DNA of 64,000 nt from Polyodon spathula (Eukaryota > Chordata > Actinopteri > Acipenseriformes > Polyodontidae), in the NCBI RefSeq assembly GCF_017654505.1, contig NC_054549.1, forward strand, positions 24,802,647-24,866,646, read 5' to 3'. Positions 28,976 to 41,085 of the stretch are shown here, in pieces. The position numbers were made by a program, and so were the translations under genes. The first letter of the stretch is position 1, and every line of letters begins with the position of its first letter. Under the pieces are notes generated by a model. That model did no database searches. It was not told where the DNA came from and saw only the letters and a program-made list of their open reading frames with translations.

Positions 28976-29534
28976 TGCATTAATAGTCTGAAGAGCAGTG
29001 CATCACACAACACTGCCCCTTGACATTTGCTTAAACCACACAATACTCTTTGGAATCAATGCTCTATTTTTAAATTGCAAATCAAATTTAAATAATTTTA
29101 GCTATATAAAACAACCATGGAAACTGACTTTACCACTCATCTTCAACTCGCATCTTCCTCTATTGCAGTCAGAACATTGGCCTTCACGTATGGGAATGCT
29201 TAATTCTGAAATGGAAGGCATTCAACACTTAAATGTTGGTCCAGCATACTGATGCCTAATATAGTGCTACAGCAGTAGGTAGAAAGCTACTTCCTTGGTC
29301 AAATCAAGAAAGCATTTGGTCTTCATGAAAATTGCCTGTAACACAGGGAGTAAACTGTTGGCGCTGTGGCAGGAAAAAGTGGCTTCATCTAAATGAAAAA
29401 TAGTCTGGAAAACAACAAAAAATACAGGAGCACTTGTTATGCTAATAAGAAATGGACTTCTAAAGTCCCTTGCTTGCTCGTTGATTCATCCACATCCTTA
29501 GGCAGCTGATACACTGGAAATGAGTCTAGAGCTG

Positions 29535-30190
29535 TGTGACCAGGATGGCTTGCAGTGGTGATGTCAGACCAGAAACAGACTCAGAAAGTAGCAGGTGAAA
29601 CTGAGGCACAGGGACGCACAAGGTTTTTTATTAATAATAATAATAATAATAAATAATAATAATAATAATAATAATAGAAAACTAAAGATATAAACAAACA
29701 AAACACACACAAAACAAAGGGCGCGTTGGCCAAATGAGTAAACAAATAATAAACAAAACCGCAGTGAACGAAACAAATAAGTATCGTGCTGGGTTTTAGC
29801 CAGCAGGTATAGCAATTGTTCATAGTTTGGTTTTAAATCCTCGTCTCTCCTCGCTCTTACACTCTACACCGAGTGCAGACAGCTGCCGGCTTTTATATTC
29901 TGGATGATGGGTTAACTAGCTGTTAATTAAATTACCTTATTACCCCTCGGCCACAGTCTGCACAAGTTTAATAAGGATGCATGACAGTCAGCTAGTTAAA
30001 TAATCAGTAGCTGATCAGTCACGCATCCTCACAAGGTTTTCAAAAATAAAAACAATAACCTGGCGGACGGCGTCTCGCTCATCCGGCCAAACAATACATC
30101 ATAATAATAAATAATAATATTGGACAGCTTTCGCCGTCGCATTAATATATAAATCAAAACAATAATAAACAAAGGGGCGGGAGCACCACA
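29535..30190 (-). mobile_element. Solo LTR (656 bp) with AGCTG duplication
   Basis: Ends are TGTGACCAGG on the left and GCACCACA on the right, flanked by a perfect 5-bp duplication AGCTG (29530-29534, 30191-30195). The minus orientation is suggested by a minus-strand TATAAAAG near 29895 followed downstream by an AATAAAAAACC signal near 29622. A TAA/ATT microsatellite (29631-29676) has grown at that A-rich position. Its 3' edge shares tgatgtcagaccag with the LTR-like repeat at 2227. Confidence 0.8.
29631..29676. repeat. (TAA)n microsatellite inside the solo LTR
   Basis: About 15 TAA units with one slip, within the LTR at 29535-30190. Confidence 0.9.
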
Positions 30191-33100
30191 AGCTGGTAAT
30201 CAGCAATGGGTTTGCAGTTCAATGTATTTTGGCCTTAGATTCCAATATGAACTCATGGGAGAAATATTTCAGTAAATCTCACTTTTTTCACCGCAGAAAT
30301 CTATATTCTGTGTTAATTCATGTAAGAAATTCATTGTACTGTTTTTATAGGAGGCGTTGTGGCCTTCGGGTTTGAGTTTAGCACGGAAAGCCAAAAGGTA
30401 CCAAATAAATGTGTAGTTTAGCTCAGTCTCAAACGTGCAGCACAGCCTAGAGCAAGTCCATTTTATAGTTCCTTGTAGACTGAAGGCTTGTGCTGAAGGT
30501 GAGATTTGGAAAATTGACTGGGTTAGGCAGGGTAATTAATTTCTAAAATAAAGCAAAACTCCTCAGAATTCACAAAAGATTACTACCCCCTATGATTAGT
30601 ATCCCCTATGTATGATTAGTAGAGGCTATTGTAGTTTCAGCTGTTAACTTAGTGATTGTAGCAAATAAAATAATGTCATACATTTCCACTTGCAACCTTC
30701 CACTTTCCACATTTCCACTATTCACTGTAAAGGTGTGGAATGTGTAGTATTTAAAGAACCCTATGTTTAAGCAAACATGTATTTTAATTTTAAAATGATG
30801 CGTGGTGCTGCGCTAGGTTAAATATTTGTTTGCAGGCTATTCAAACAGATATTCAGATAGCCTTACACTTTCATGGTCATTTCAGCTGGTGAGTGAAATT
30901 ATCCACACCCCTTCAGGGTCTGCGTTCCTGTCAGTAACAAACCAGTTGCTTCCCTTAATGACTGACATGCTTTGCAAGTAAGATGCCTGATTTAAAAGAC
31001 TTCTGAGGTGAACTGAGGAAGTGCATGCGTAACGCATTTCCCGGAAGACGGCAAGCACGTTAAGAACAGTATTTTACAGAGGGCAGTACAAGGTTTGTTG
31101 TTTTAAAATGAAAAAGTTTTGCGGTATCATATGCTTTTTCAAAACTTTTCAAATACCAGGAAATAGAAGATTCTAAGCGAGGGGTTGTTATAATAAATGG
31201 TGTTTTCAATAAAAACAGGCAAGTCGGGGAAAAGATATGCAATGCTAACATTCAACATACTGAAGCAAATAAAATTGTGGAATAATGTGGGAAAAAAGTA
31301 GAGGCTAACTCCTTCCTCTACACAGGCATCAGCAAAGTCCTAGTTCAATAACATTACAGCAATCACATTGTTACCAACTGTGCTTCATAATAAATCTGTT
31401 AAAATGAGTATCTATTAAATATACATATGAGATTCATGGCTATTATTACTATGTGTAAAATAATCAATGTAGTACCTCATACACACAAGCAAGCAGACGC
31501 TCACGTGCACATTTTTGTTTAAAACAGTGGAAGGACATGTCGATTAAACTAACTGTCAAGAGTGTTAGTGCCTAATTAGTATGTTCATAAACAACAATGA
31601 TAGATGCTATTTTATAATTGGCTTAGCTAGCCTTAGTTACATGTGTCTTCGACAGGCAACTACAGCTGAAGAGCAGCTCCTGAACTTGAAAAAAAAACAT
31701 TACAGCATTTGATTACTCGCAATAAGAAGCACTCTGATTGACTGCAAAGATTACAAAGATTAAGGGGAACATTTTCAGCATTTGAAGTTATTTAAATGGA
31801 AAGTTTTTTGATGGCCATTGGATCGGTTAATTGCTAGTGTGACACGTTCGACAATAAATAGATAATAAATATGTTACAACTTGCTGTTCATATCAAAAAG
31901 GGGTGGACAAAAGCTGACATTTATCAAGAATTGATTACTAGCAATTATTCAGAATTCAATAGATATAATGTGTTAGTTGGGTGTATATTGTGCAGAATAA
32001 AGTGTGAATTAAATAGGTTTGTGAAGGTGACTGCTACTTAACCCTAATGCATTCTAACTTACAGAAAAAGTCAAGAAAATTCCATGGGGATGCTATTATA
32101 ATGCCAGTCGATTACCCTCAAGAAATCTTTGCAGAACTAACTAACAGTGACAACGTAATGGATTTGGAACAGACCTTTCACTTTGGTCCTGCTACAATAG
32201 CATACTATCTAGTAATGATCATGGTGAGAGGGATATAGTGGACGTTTGCATACATTATTCAGAGTATCATCATCTGGGGATATAAGCTCATGCCTGCCAT
32301 CTGCCATTAGGAATTACTCATATCTTTCCTTAGTGCTGCTTATCTAACTGTGATAAAATTGGGTTACGACCTTTTTTTTTTCTTTTTTTTTTTTACCACA
32401 AGCTATTGAGAGGATCAGACTATATGTGGAGGACCTGTCCATTAAATTTAAACATTAGGTACGGTGGATACAATTACTGCAAGTAAGTTTGTAATTCAGG
32501 GTTCTGTGTATCGACTGATAAAACTTATTCTATGGTAAGAATATGATCTCAAAGCATACAGTAAGAGCAAACCAAGATGGGCAAGGCAATTGTCTTAAAA
32601 CATATGATGGTCTCTCCTAGTCTTTAAAGGTGTTTGTAGTAAAGAAAATAATTCATAGATTTGACCTGTTGTCCACTTTCATTTGCTGAAAGCATGTCAG
32701 TCAACAGGGAAATCAACTGGTTAATGACAAGAAAGAAGCTGTTGAAGGGGCAGGACAGAACAGGGGAGGAGCCACAGCTGAACCTCACCTACACTTCCTT
32801 TACAGAGGTTACAATAATGAAGTGCAGGCGATACAGCTCAACTGTACAGCCACTATGACAATTGTTAGCACTGATAGAGAGTGTTTATCTAGGAACGGGT
32901 ACATTATTTTACAGCAATTTTTTATCCGTTTAAAACGCAAACCAAAGGGTTTTGTAGATAACACATTGGACCAGGCCCTGCTGGTGTTCTCTTTCAAGGC
33001 TCATTGATTTTGATTGTTTTTTTTTTAAATCCTGGGTAGCCTGTTCACTATTTTCTGTTCATGTCTAAGATCACAGAAACAGCTGCTGGTAGATTAAACA

Positions 33101-35966
33101 AGCAATAAGTTTAATTGTTTTTCTTCTTTAACACATACTATCTGGTGGTAATTCATGATAAATGGCAGCTCTCTCAATTCTGTAGGGCTTTTAAGATTAA
33201 TTGCATTTATAATTATCAATGTGCCTCTGCAAACACACACATAAGCAAAGCTTTACACACCTGTAAATCCTGTTTCACATTATATTTAGACAAGCAGATC
33301 ACTGTATATTTATTCATTGATTCTACATGGTTTGAGGAACTTGCATTGCCTCATTAATCTTTAGAGACATGAAATGATGTGTGCCTTAAAGTATAAACGA
33401 TGCTTGCAAAGGGTTTGCTTTATCCTCAAAAGAAACAAATGGAATGACATTACCTAGACTATTCCACAGAGTCCAGTTCAATGGGCGATTTAAATGTCGC
33501 AATGAGAGGAAGATGTCAGCATCTTCCTCGTACCTTGTCCAATTCACAAGCTTATATAACAATAATTAATTATAACAGCCTGCCTTTCAATCCTGGGCCT
33601 CTTTGAAACAGAGATTGTAACTTCTACTGAATTGCATGGACCGTTGAGAGCATTTATTTCCCTCTGCACCATGAATCCAGAATACATAACTCCAGTTTGT
33701 TCAGATTTCAAACTGGGAATGTAGCTGGTTCCACCAGCTGTCTACAATCTGGAACCAGACATGACAGAAATGCAAAGATAACCTGTACGGATCACATTTT
33801 TGGATAAATGCTATTTATAAATGCATTTACCAACCTCCAATGCTTTACTGGCAGTATAACACTGTATATCCATAGTACTTTATATCACGCCTACATGTTT
33901 TTTTCTGCTTTATAAGATTTAAAACACACCTTTTATGCGCTTTATGTCAGTGTGAGTTGGAGAGATGGAGTTCTGCCAGGCCACCATCTTAACTGGGGTT
34001 GAATGACAAAATCAAGATTGCATTGGATTTCTTCTCAATCTGCTGCAGACGGAAATAAATGAGTCTGATTTGAAATTGCTTTCAAGTCCCAGTGGCAGAG
34101 AGAAACAGGACATGATTTAATTTGCTACCTGAGCCAGACTCAAAGTAGGTGTCATAATGTGAAAGACAGTGCTATATAGCTTGTTAACATAACTTGAAAG
34201 AAGAGATGCACAGAACAGTCCATTCAAATGTACTATCATGCTAAAACATAATAATATATGTATATTATGCCATATCAAATATGGAACTTGTATCTTTAAA
34301 TTATTCATTTTCATATCCTGTAAGAAGTCAAGGTTTGTTTATTTCTCAAAAATAATAATTTCAGTCCCCTTGAAGTGATTTTCAATAAAAACACTTTAAT
34401 TCCAGAACAGAGGAAAAACTAGTGATACACAGTACAGAACGTAACCACATAAGAACTGCATGGACACATCTTCAAACAAAACAATACTGTAAGTTTGACC
34501 CTAAGGACCCTTCAGTGCCATCAGGTGAGCTTGATGAAAGAGGGTCTAGAATAGCTGACACCTTGCCTGTGGGGGAGGGCAGCTATCCTTCCCCTGTCAG
34601 GTGTTTTTAACACCTATGCCCAAACCCGCTCTATATAGCGGTAATAGCACTTCGAAAACCAGAATTTTCCACCTGAGTTCAAAGGGTACTCTGAACTTCA
34701 AAGCAACCAGATCTTATCCTGTTTCCACAGAAAGACAGGGCCTTTGGCAGTGTGTGAGATTACAGGGGGAGAGTTAATTAATGATTGATTTGTTCTTACG
34801 ATAACAAGAGAATTGTAAAATGGCCACTATTTATTGGAAGGTGTTGCTCATCCTTGATGTGGGACATTTCCTGTACTCCATTCGAGCAACTTGCTCTCTA
34901 AATATCCTTGAATAAGTAATGGTCCATTCTGCAAATATATAAAAATGAGCAAGCTGTGTCACAAGAGCAATAGTGTCTATAGAAATACAGTAAAGAGAGG
35001 CTGGTAGAGCTGAAGAAGTCTCAGTCCAAGCACTTGGAATTCTCCAGACAAGATTAACACAAGTTCATTGCCAGGTAAAGACTGATTTAGAGAAAAATCA
35101 TAATAGCTCAATATTGGAGGAACAGCACCCATAATCATTAAAAATACCATTAAACAGTAAAATTACATTTTAAGCTACTAAGAAATGCATAGCTGTTGAT
35201 TGACTCTGTCTTTATTGACACGCTTCAAACAACTACACGCTTCAAACAACTATAGGAAATTAGGCAAAGCGCTGGTTCTGGCAGGAAACTCGTTTTAACC
35301 TCAGATCAAATCATATGAACATCAAGCATATTTTAGGTGCTTCCAACACCAGATTGAAGAGTCAGTCCTTGAATGTAGGTCATTACAGAGCAATTGCAGC
35401 CAACTGCAGTAATTAATAAAGCTTGTCTGCATCAAATTAAGCCTCTTATTTGTCCTGTGGTGTGGTCAGGGAAGTACAGAAGCCCTGACCTGTTGTCACC
35501 ATGATGGAAAGCACACCTCAAAACTATAGTTACTGGCATTCATCAATGTTTCCAGCTTCCAGTTGTCAGGCTGAATTTTCTGTTAGCTGACTTAGTTCAC
35601 ACATTCACATTTAAATATATTTAACTAAAACTGTTGTCCAACAAAACAACAATAGAAATTAAAAATGATTTCAGACATTCTAAAAGAATTGTATATTACA
35701 TAGACTGTACATTGGGGAAACTAAAAGGCATTAGGCAGAATGCTTTGTGGAACATTTACAAAGCATTCAAATTAACACCACTACATTTCTAGTCGTCTGA
35801 CTTTTCAACAACGATAACACTGTGTAACAATTTTTTTTTTTTTTTTTGGTTCCTGGGTAGTAAGTGTTATTTCCTAATTGCTTGTGCCTCAAAAGTATAG
35901 AAAATGGCTATCCCCACAAACTTTGCTTTTGTGACCAGGACAGTGATATTTTGAAATTTACCTATT

Positions 35967-36091
35967 TTCTAGAACATTCCAGATAGATTCAGTGCTGAGT
36001 AAACTTGGAGTAACTTCTAGAACTTTCTAGAACTTTCCAGTAATATAAATAGTAGTATAAATACAGGGGCCTTAAGCCCACCAGTTCAGTT
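35967..36091 (+). promoter_or_regulatory. Heat-shock-element promoter with TATA box and initiator
   Basis: At 36015-36037 five heat-shock-factor pentamers alternate perfectly: TTC, GAA, TTC, GAA, TTC, each separated by 2 bases. A second cluster at 35967-35984 has TTC, GAA, TTC and a degenerate GAT. A TATAAATA box at 36056-36063 follows, then an initiator-like TCAGTTT at 36086-36092, with its A 32 bases from the first T of TATA. The first ATG in line with the coding region is at 36109. The order and spacing match animal heat-shock gene promoters. That it drives the transposon gene is inference. Confidence 0.7.
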
Positions 36092-36108
36092 TAGTTCCAG
36101 CTGCCTAA

Positions 36109-36885
36109 ATGGATACATATCTGCATTTTTCTGAGATGGCATCAAGAGGTTGCAATGGTGGCATTCCTGGTGGGTCTCCAAGGTGGTTTTACCAAGTTTC
36201 CCTGCTATCTTTGCCTTTGGGACAGCAGGGACACCAAGGCGCACTACCACAGGCGGGACTGGCCACAGCGGACCGAGTTCTCTGTGGGGAGGAACAACGT
36301 CAAGTGGGAGCCACTGGTGGACCCCCGGAAGGTGCTGATGCCACCACTGCACATCAAATTGGACCTTATGAAACAGTTTGTCAGAGCTCTAGATAAGGAG
36401 TCGGCAGCCTTCAAGTACCTTCAAGACTTCTTCCCTAAGCTGTCTGAGGCAAAGGTCAAGCCGGTGTCTTCGTCGGACCACAGATAAAGAAGATCCTGGA
36501 GTGCAATGAATTCCCCAAGAAGCTCACTATTAAGGAGAAAGCGGCTTGGAACAGCTTTGTCGCAGTGGTTCGGGGCTTCCTGGCCAATCACAAGGCCGAA
36601 AACTATGTGGAGCTGGTTGAGACTCTGGTGAAGAACTACGGCACAATGGGCTGTAGGATGTCCCTCAAAGTCCATATCCTTGATGCTCATCTTGATAAAT
36701 TCAAGGAGAACATGGGATCGTACTCGGAGGAGCAAGGCGAGCGCTTCCACCAGGATATACTGGACTTTGAACGTCGCTACCAAGGACAGTATAACGAGAA
36801 TATGATGGGAGACTACATTTGGGGGCTGATTCGTAAAAGTGATTTACAGTATAATCGTAAATCCCGAAAAACTACTCACTTCTAA
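36109..36885 (+). pseudogene. Transposase-like gene of uncharacterised family, truncated and frameshifted
   Basis: Starts MDTYLHFSEMASR at 36109, then most of the N-terminal half appears deleted near 36145. From 36176 a shifted frame carries the family words GGFTKFPCYLCLWDSRD, PPLHIKLDLMKQFV and FFPKLSEAKVK, stopping at 36487. A one-base loss near 36460 moves the rest (to 36885) into another frame: WNSFVAVVRGFLANHK, MGCRMSLKVHILDAHLD, EEQGERFHQDI and a tail ending SRKTTHF. These words recur in many uncharacterised fish and arthropod proteins. CxxC-like cysteines (CYLC) could bind metal. The last 15 codons overlap the palindromic zone of related foldback elements. Not functional. Confidence 0.8.
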
Positions 36886-38175
36886 ATATTTTGTAGTCAT
36901 TTTTGTATTACTTTAGTATAAATACATGTTAATTTGCATTCATATGTTGTTTTTTTCTGACTTTATGTGAACTAAAAGACCGTTTTCTCATTGGAAATAG
37001 GTACATTTCAAAATATCACTGTCCTGGTCACAAAAGCAAAGTTTGTGGGGAATAATAGCCATTTTCTATACTTCTGAGGCATAAGCAATTAGGAAATAAC
37101 ATTTACTACCCAGGAACAAAAATTGTGTTACATAGTGTAATCTCACTGCTGAAGACATCACCTTTTGTGGCATACATCATTGCTGTGGAACTGGTTACTG
37201 GCTGTTCTAACTTGTTGGAAAGAATATCAGAATGCATTTTCTGAAGGTTTTTTCTGTGTTTTTTTTTTTTGTTTGTTTCCATGGTGACTCGAGTTCCATT
37301 TCTTAGGATAAAAAATATAAGGCCAGCAAGAGTAAACTTGTCTTGTTTCCATAGAAACTGAAAGTTATTTCCAGCTCCCTCACTGTTTTTAATTATAGTA
37401 TGTGGGTCTTGGGATCCTAAAAGCTGAGATGATTAATTAAACCTTCATCAACAGCTATTTCTGGGAGCCACCAGGAAGGGAGACTTTTGACAATTTATTA
37501 AGCTACTCATTATAAGGTGAGAATTTCATTGTAAGTAGTGTTCATTTTCCACACTTCCTATACTTTGAGGAAACTAAAGATTTCATTAGCATGAACAGTT
37601 TGATTAACCCAGTAGGTCAGATGTCCTTAAATATACCTGATAGCCCAGTTTTCAGGGACGTTTTGGACAAAATCACTTCTTCAGCTGTGTAGTAAAAAAA
37701 GTAAACACAAGACAGCAAACTTACTTTTAGCGTGAGAAAGCGATCTACCCACCCTTTTAAATCGTACCATGCTTTGGCCACACACTTCATGTAGTTGCTA
37801 CGTCACAATAAGATAGTAATCCTTTCCTCTGGAGCAGACACTCTCCTTGGTGTACACAAAGCAAGCATTCACTCAGCACCCGTCTGTGTAGCATGGCGAT
37901 GCAGTCGCCTCGAGCTCTGGCGCAGAGGCTTTTTGAGCCCCCTAGCCAATCAGGACCTCCCAAACAGCTCAGCACCGGGCAAACCTTTCTGCTCAATGGT
38001 TGTCTAGCAACGCGTCTCCTATTTTGTGTCCCATCTGCTTCCATAAAAGCACACAGCCACTTAAGAACCAGTGACAGAATCCTCCCTATGACACACTTTT
38101 AAAATGACAGATTTACTACACTTAGTATATTTACAGTCCTGTTGAGGTTCTTCACTGCATAATAAACTGGTTTTC

Positions 38176-38178
<3 letters not shown>

Positions 38179-38226
<48 letters not shown>
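38179..38226. repeat. (AT)n microsatellite
   Basis: About 24 AT units, continuing into a degenerate AT-rich stretch to about 38250. Confidence 0.96.
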
Positions 38227-38229
<3 letters not shown>

Positions 38230-38975
38230 ATATATATTATATATTAATGTGCGCTTAATAAATATAGATTAAACAAAGTTTGTTTCAGAACTGCACATTT
38301 TACATTTATTTTCATTGTATTACATTTTAAAACAACAGATCCTTTTAAATAAAACTGTTTACAAACTCTGCTTTCAGACAATGTTGCACTTCCTTGTCCC
38401 TACCTCCTTCAATAGCCTGTCATTAACCAACCAGCTGCTTCCTCTTTTGACTAATAAAATGCTGAAAACTACCTATGAAGTCCAAGTCCAACTTATTTCC
38501 TAAGGCATCAGAACTGAAAACTTTATTTAAGTAAAACTATATAATGTATTAGTAATAATAATATAATTTAAAAAGAAAATACAGGGTTGCTCTCTTTTAA
38601 AACACATTTGAGACTGTAGTTAACAGTGCAAAACAGATAAGTTTTCTGACATTATTTTGTTAGTACAATTAGCAGTACATAAACAGCTCCAAATTGCACT
38701 CAGAACTAAGCATAGTGAAATGTGTTTTCAAAGTCAGTTAACTGCACAGCCACACTTTATAATGAACACTTAAGATTTAACCTTTTGCTATGCAACAACA
38801 GCATCTCAAAATAGCAGTGATCTGTTTTAAAGACCTGTTTAGCATGCAGACTTGGGTGTTTCATTGCAAGAAATAAAATGTACCTTGTGTAATCTAGAAT
38901 GAATGGACACTTAGATATTCCCAAGGACTTTATCTGAAGTGTTTATTGTGCCAGGCTGGCTTCTATTCTCCAGAG

Positions 38976-38980
<5 letters not shown>

Positions 38981-39010
<30 letters not shown>

Positions 39011-39011
39011 T
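38981..39011. repeat. (ATT)n microsatellite
   Basis: About 10 ATT units with a terminal T run. No recognised SINE body adjoins it. Confidence 0.9.
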
Positions 39012-39399
39012 TTACAGCTTCATCCCATCAGGTTTAAATGCAGGTTGGTAATAAGGACAAAGAGATGGAGTCACTTGCGATTAGATAGAAGTGTTGAATA
39101 TGAGCACTGCAATTTCACAAGAGGTGAAAGAGGGAGCCATCACACTAGACAGCATTGACGTTAGATAAAGAGCCTTACATTAGATACATCAATTTTACAG
39201 CATAGAAGAATTATTATTGGAAATGCAGCAATATAAACCTGGTTGGCCTTGAGTGATAACATTAGGAGGGGGCATTTTGATCAGAATGGTGCCATAAACC
39301 ATGGGGCATAATTTCAAAATGTTTACTAAATAAATTCCTACTTTTTTTTAAAAAAAAGATATATAATTCACAGTCTACTAAGCATGTTTGATGTGTTAG

Positions 39400-40126
39400 T
39401 GTGGCAACATGGTTTGCAGTGTGCAGGTTTTAGAGGTGACGTGGTGCTCAAGTAATGACAAATAACAACATTCACGGTGCAATGTTTTACTTATAATCCA
39501 AAGTCACTTGACAACTGTAAATAATAATCACTGGCAATACACAGCTATGTGTACTGCTCAGTAAAACCCACGGGGTTCAGTCCAGAAGCAATAATCACAA
39601 TAAATACACACACAGAACACAAACACAGTCACAAGTCCAAAGTGAGTGCTTTTTAAGTGCGAGTGGTGAAATACAATTATTTGTGAAAAGTAGTACAGTG
39701 TTGTCCAGGTTTGTGCTGGGCTTTAGTGACAGCTCCTGGTACATGTTAGTCATCTAACAAGAACAAACATTTACAATTAGTATGACAACAAGCAAACACT
39801 AAACACTCGCTCCTTCAGCAGTTCTCTTATAACCATAACAAAGGAGCAGTTCGCTTGGCCACATCCCCTTTTGTACCTTCAGCCATGCCCCCTTGGTCAG
39901 CGAGTGCAATCGATTTTCCTCCAATCCGCGATTGCCACATCGCTTACTGTCTGGGGCAATGACTTGGTGTACTGTGGCTCCACCCTCTTCATGGATGGTC
40001 GACTTCTGACTGACCCTGGAATGAACTGCCAAACCATCCAGTCTGGTGCACACTCTTCCCTTTACACAGCACACTCACAGGTCGGGAGGGAGATTTATAA
40101 CCAAGATTCATTCTTTCTCTGTCACA
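39400..40126 (-). mobile_element. Solo LTR, family A copy 2 (reverse orientation)
   Basis: On the minus strand it begins TGTGACAGAGAAAG and ends ATGTTGCCACA. Flanks GTTAG (39395-39399) and GTTAA (40127-40131) agree at four of five bases. The body matches copy 1 at 11590-12152 over most of its length. At 727 bp it is the longest copy, so copies 1 and 3 carry deletions or this one carries insertions. Minus-strand ataaatctccctcccga near its start and tatttattgtgat further on mark possible transcript signals. Confidence 0.8.
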
Positions 40127-40779
40127 GTTAATCTTTCATTTTGAAACATAAAAGAGCTTGTAATTTTCTTAGCTTTACCATAAGACATTTTTTTTTAAAC
40201 AAACCCCAATAACAAAAAGAAAAAAAGACTGAAAGAGTTGACATATTAAAGAGCCTCACTCAAGTACTCCATCTGAACCTTGGCTGAGACAGTTTATCTA
40301 TACTCCTCTGCCAAAGCTGCTTTACCTGTAACATATCACACAATCACACAGATAAATGAGCAATAAAACTGGTTACAAACCCCCATAAAAGTATAACATA
40401 ATGAGTGTCATTCCTTCAGAATGTTATGCACAGAAACCCATTCTTTATTTTTTTGGACAATGCGCACAGTTGCAAATTTCTCATTAACAAACAGACCCTG
40501 TTGTTTGTATGCAGGTAACTATGGAAACTGTGGTATCTATTGTATAGTACAACACCTTGTAAAGTAGGCTGTAAATGCATCCTAGTAATACAAATGTAGC
40601 TCTGTTTTCCTAACCAGCTCTGTCTGCAGATGGTATCCATGAGCAAAGGTCAATTCAGTAAATAAAAATTGCTTCACACAACTTTGACACTGCTGCTGAA
40701 AATTAGCATAGACGTTCCAAAGGTCTTAGAAAAGTGTATCTTGGGCCAGCCTTCATCTGTTGTGCATTAGTCCCAGCTG

Positions 40780-40928
40780 TCTAAAAGTCCTGACTGAGCC
40801 ATTCAGACACAAGGCCAGCATTCTGCTTCTCAAGCATTTGTCTTCCCATTCACAGTGGACACAGGGAAGGGTTGTGAACCAAGAAGCTTCAGCACTGCAA
40901 TGCCTGTATCTAACCACTGAGCTACTGG
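40780..40928 (-). mobile_element. tRNA-derived SINE (reverse orientation)
   Basis: Read on the minus strand: ccagtagctcagtggttaga with a clear A box (TAGCTCAGTGG, about 40910-40925), then the B box ggttcacaaccc at 40869-40880, spaced as in a tRNA. A further 90 bp of non-tRNA body follows. It lies about 160 bp before the 936-bp grm7 exon. Confidence 0.7.
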
Positions 40929-41085
40929 TATTTGAGATGTAAAAAATTGGTTGGCATGGGCTTGTATAATGTAAATTTGCAGCCATTTATAAATCCAATT
41001 CTGACAGCTGAGTCAAAGTGAACTGATTATATCACATGTTTTCCTGTACAAGAGATGTACTAATGTTGTTGTGTGTATCCTGCAG

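Larger units (their letters stand above)
35817..37138 (+). mobile_element. DNA transposon with ~145-bp inverted ends, internally deleted
   Basis: Left end ACACTGTGTAACA and right end reading inward ACACTATGTAACAC. The inverted match continues through ttcctgggtagtaagtg and ctttgcttttgtgaccagga to about 35960, roughly 145 bp. Inside lie a heat-shock-type promoter (35967-36091) and a broken transposase-like gene (36109-36885). Related fragments in this window are at 15528-15848 and 62553-62977. I find no clear target duplication. The superfamily is not assigned. The encoded protein belongs to a large group of uncharacterised proteins in fish and arthropod genomes. Confidence 0.85.
28736..41085 (+). 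other. grm7: grm7 intron, 12.35 kb
   Basis: Bounded by GTGAGT and a TGCAG acceptor. Listed separately: a tRNA-like fragment (28921), solo LTRs (29535, 39400), a DNA transposon (35817), TA and TTA arrays (38179, 38981) and a SINE (40780). In 30200-35810 and 37140-38170 I recognise nothing beyond short A/T runs and a 17-bp direct duplication near 35219-35252. Confidence 0.8.

Noticed and set aside
36086..36352. Minus-strand frame over the transposase-like gene
   Set aside because: Shadow of the + strand coding sequence, whose motifs are recognisable.
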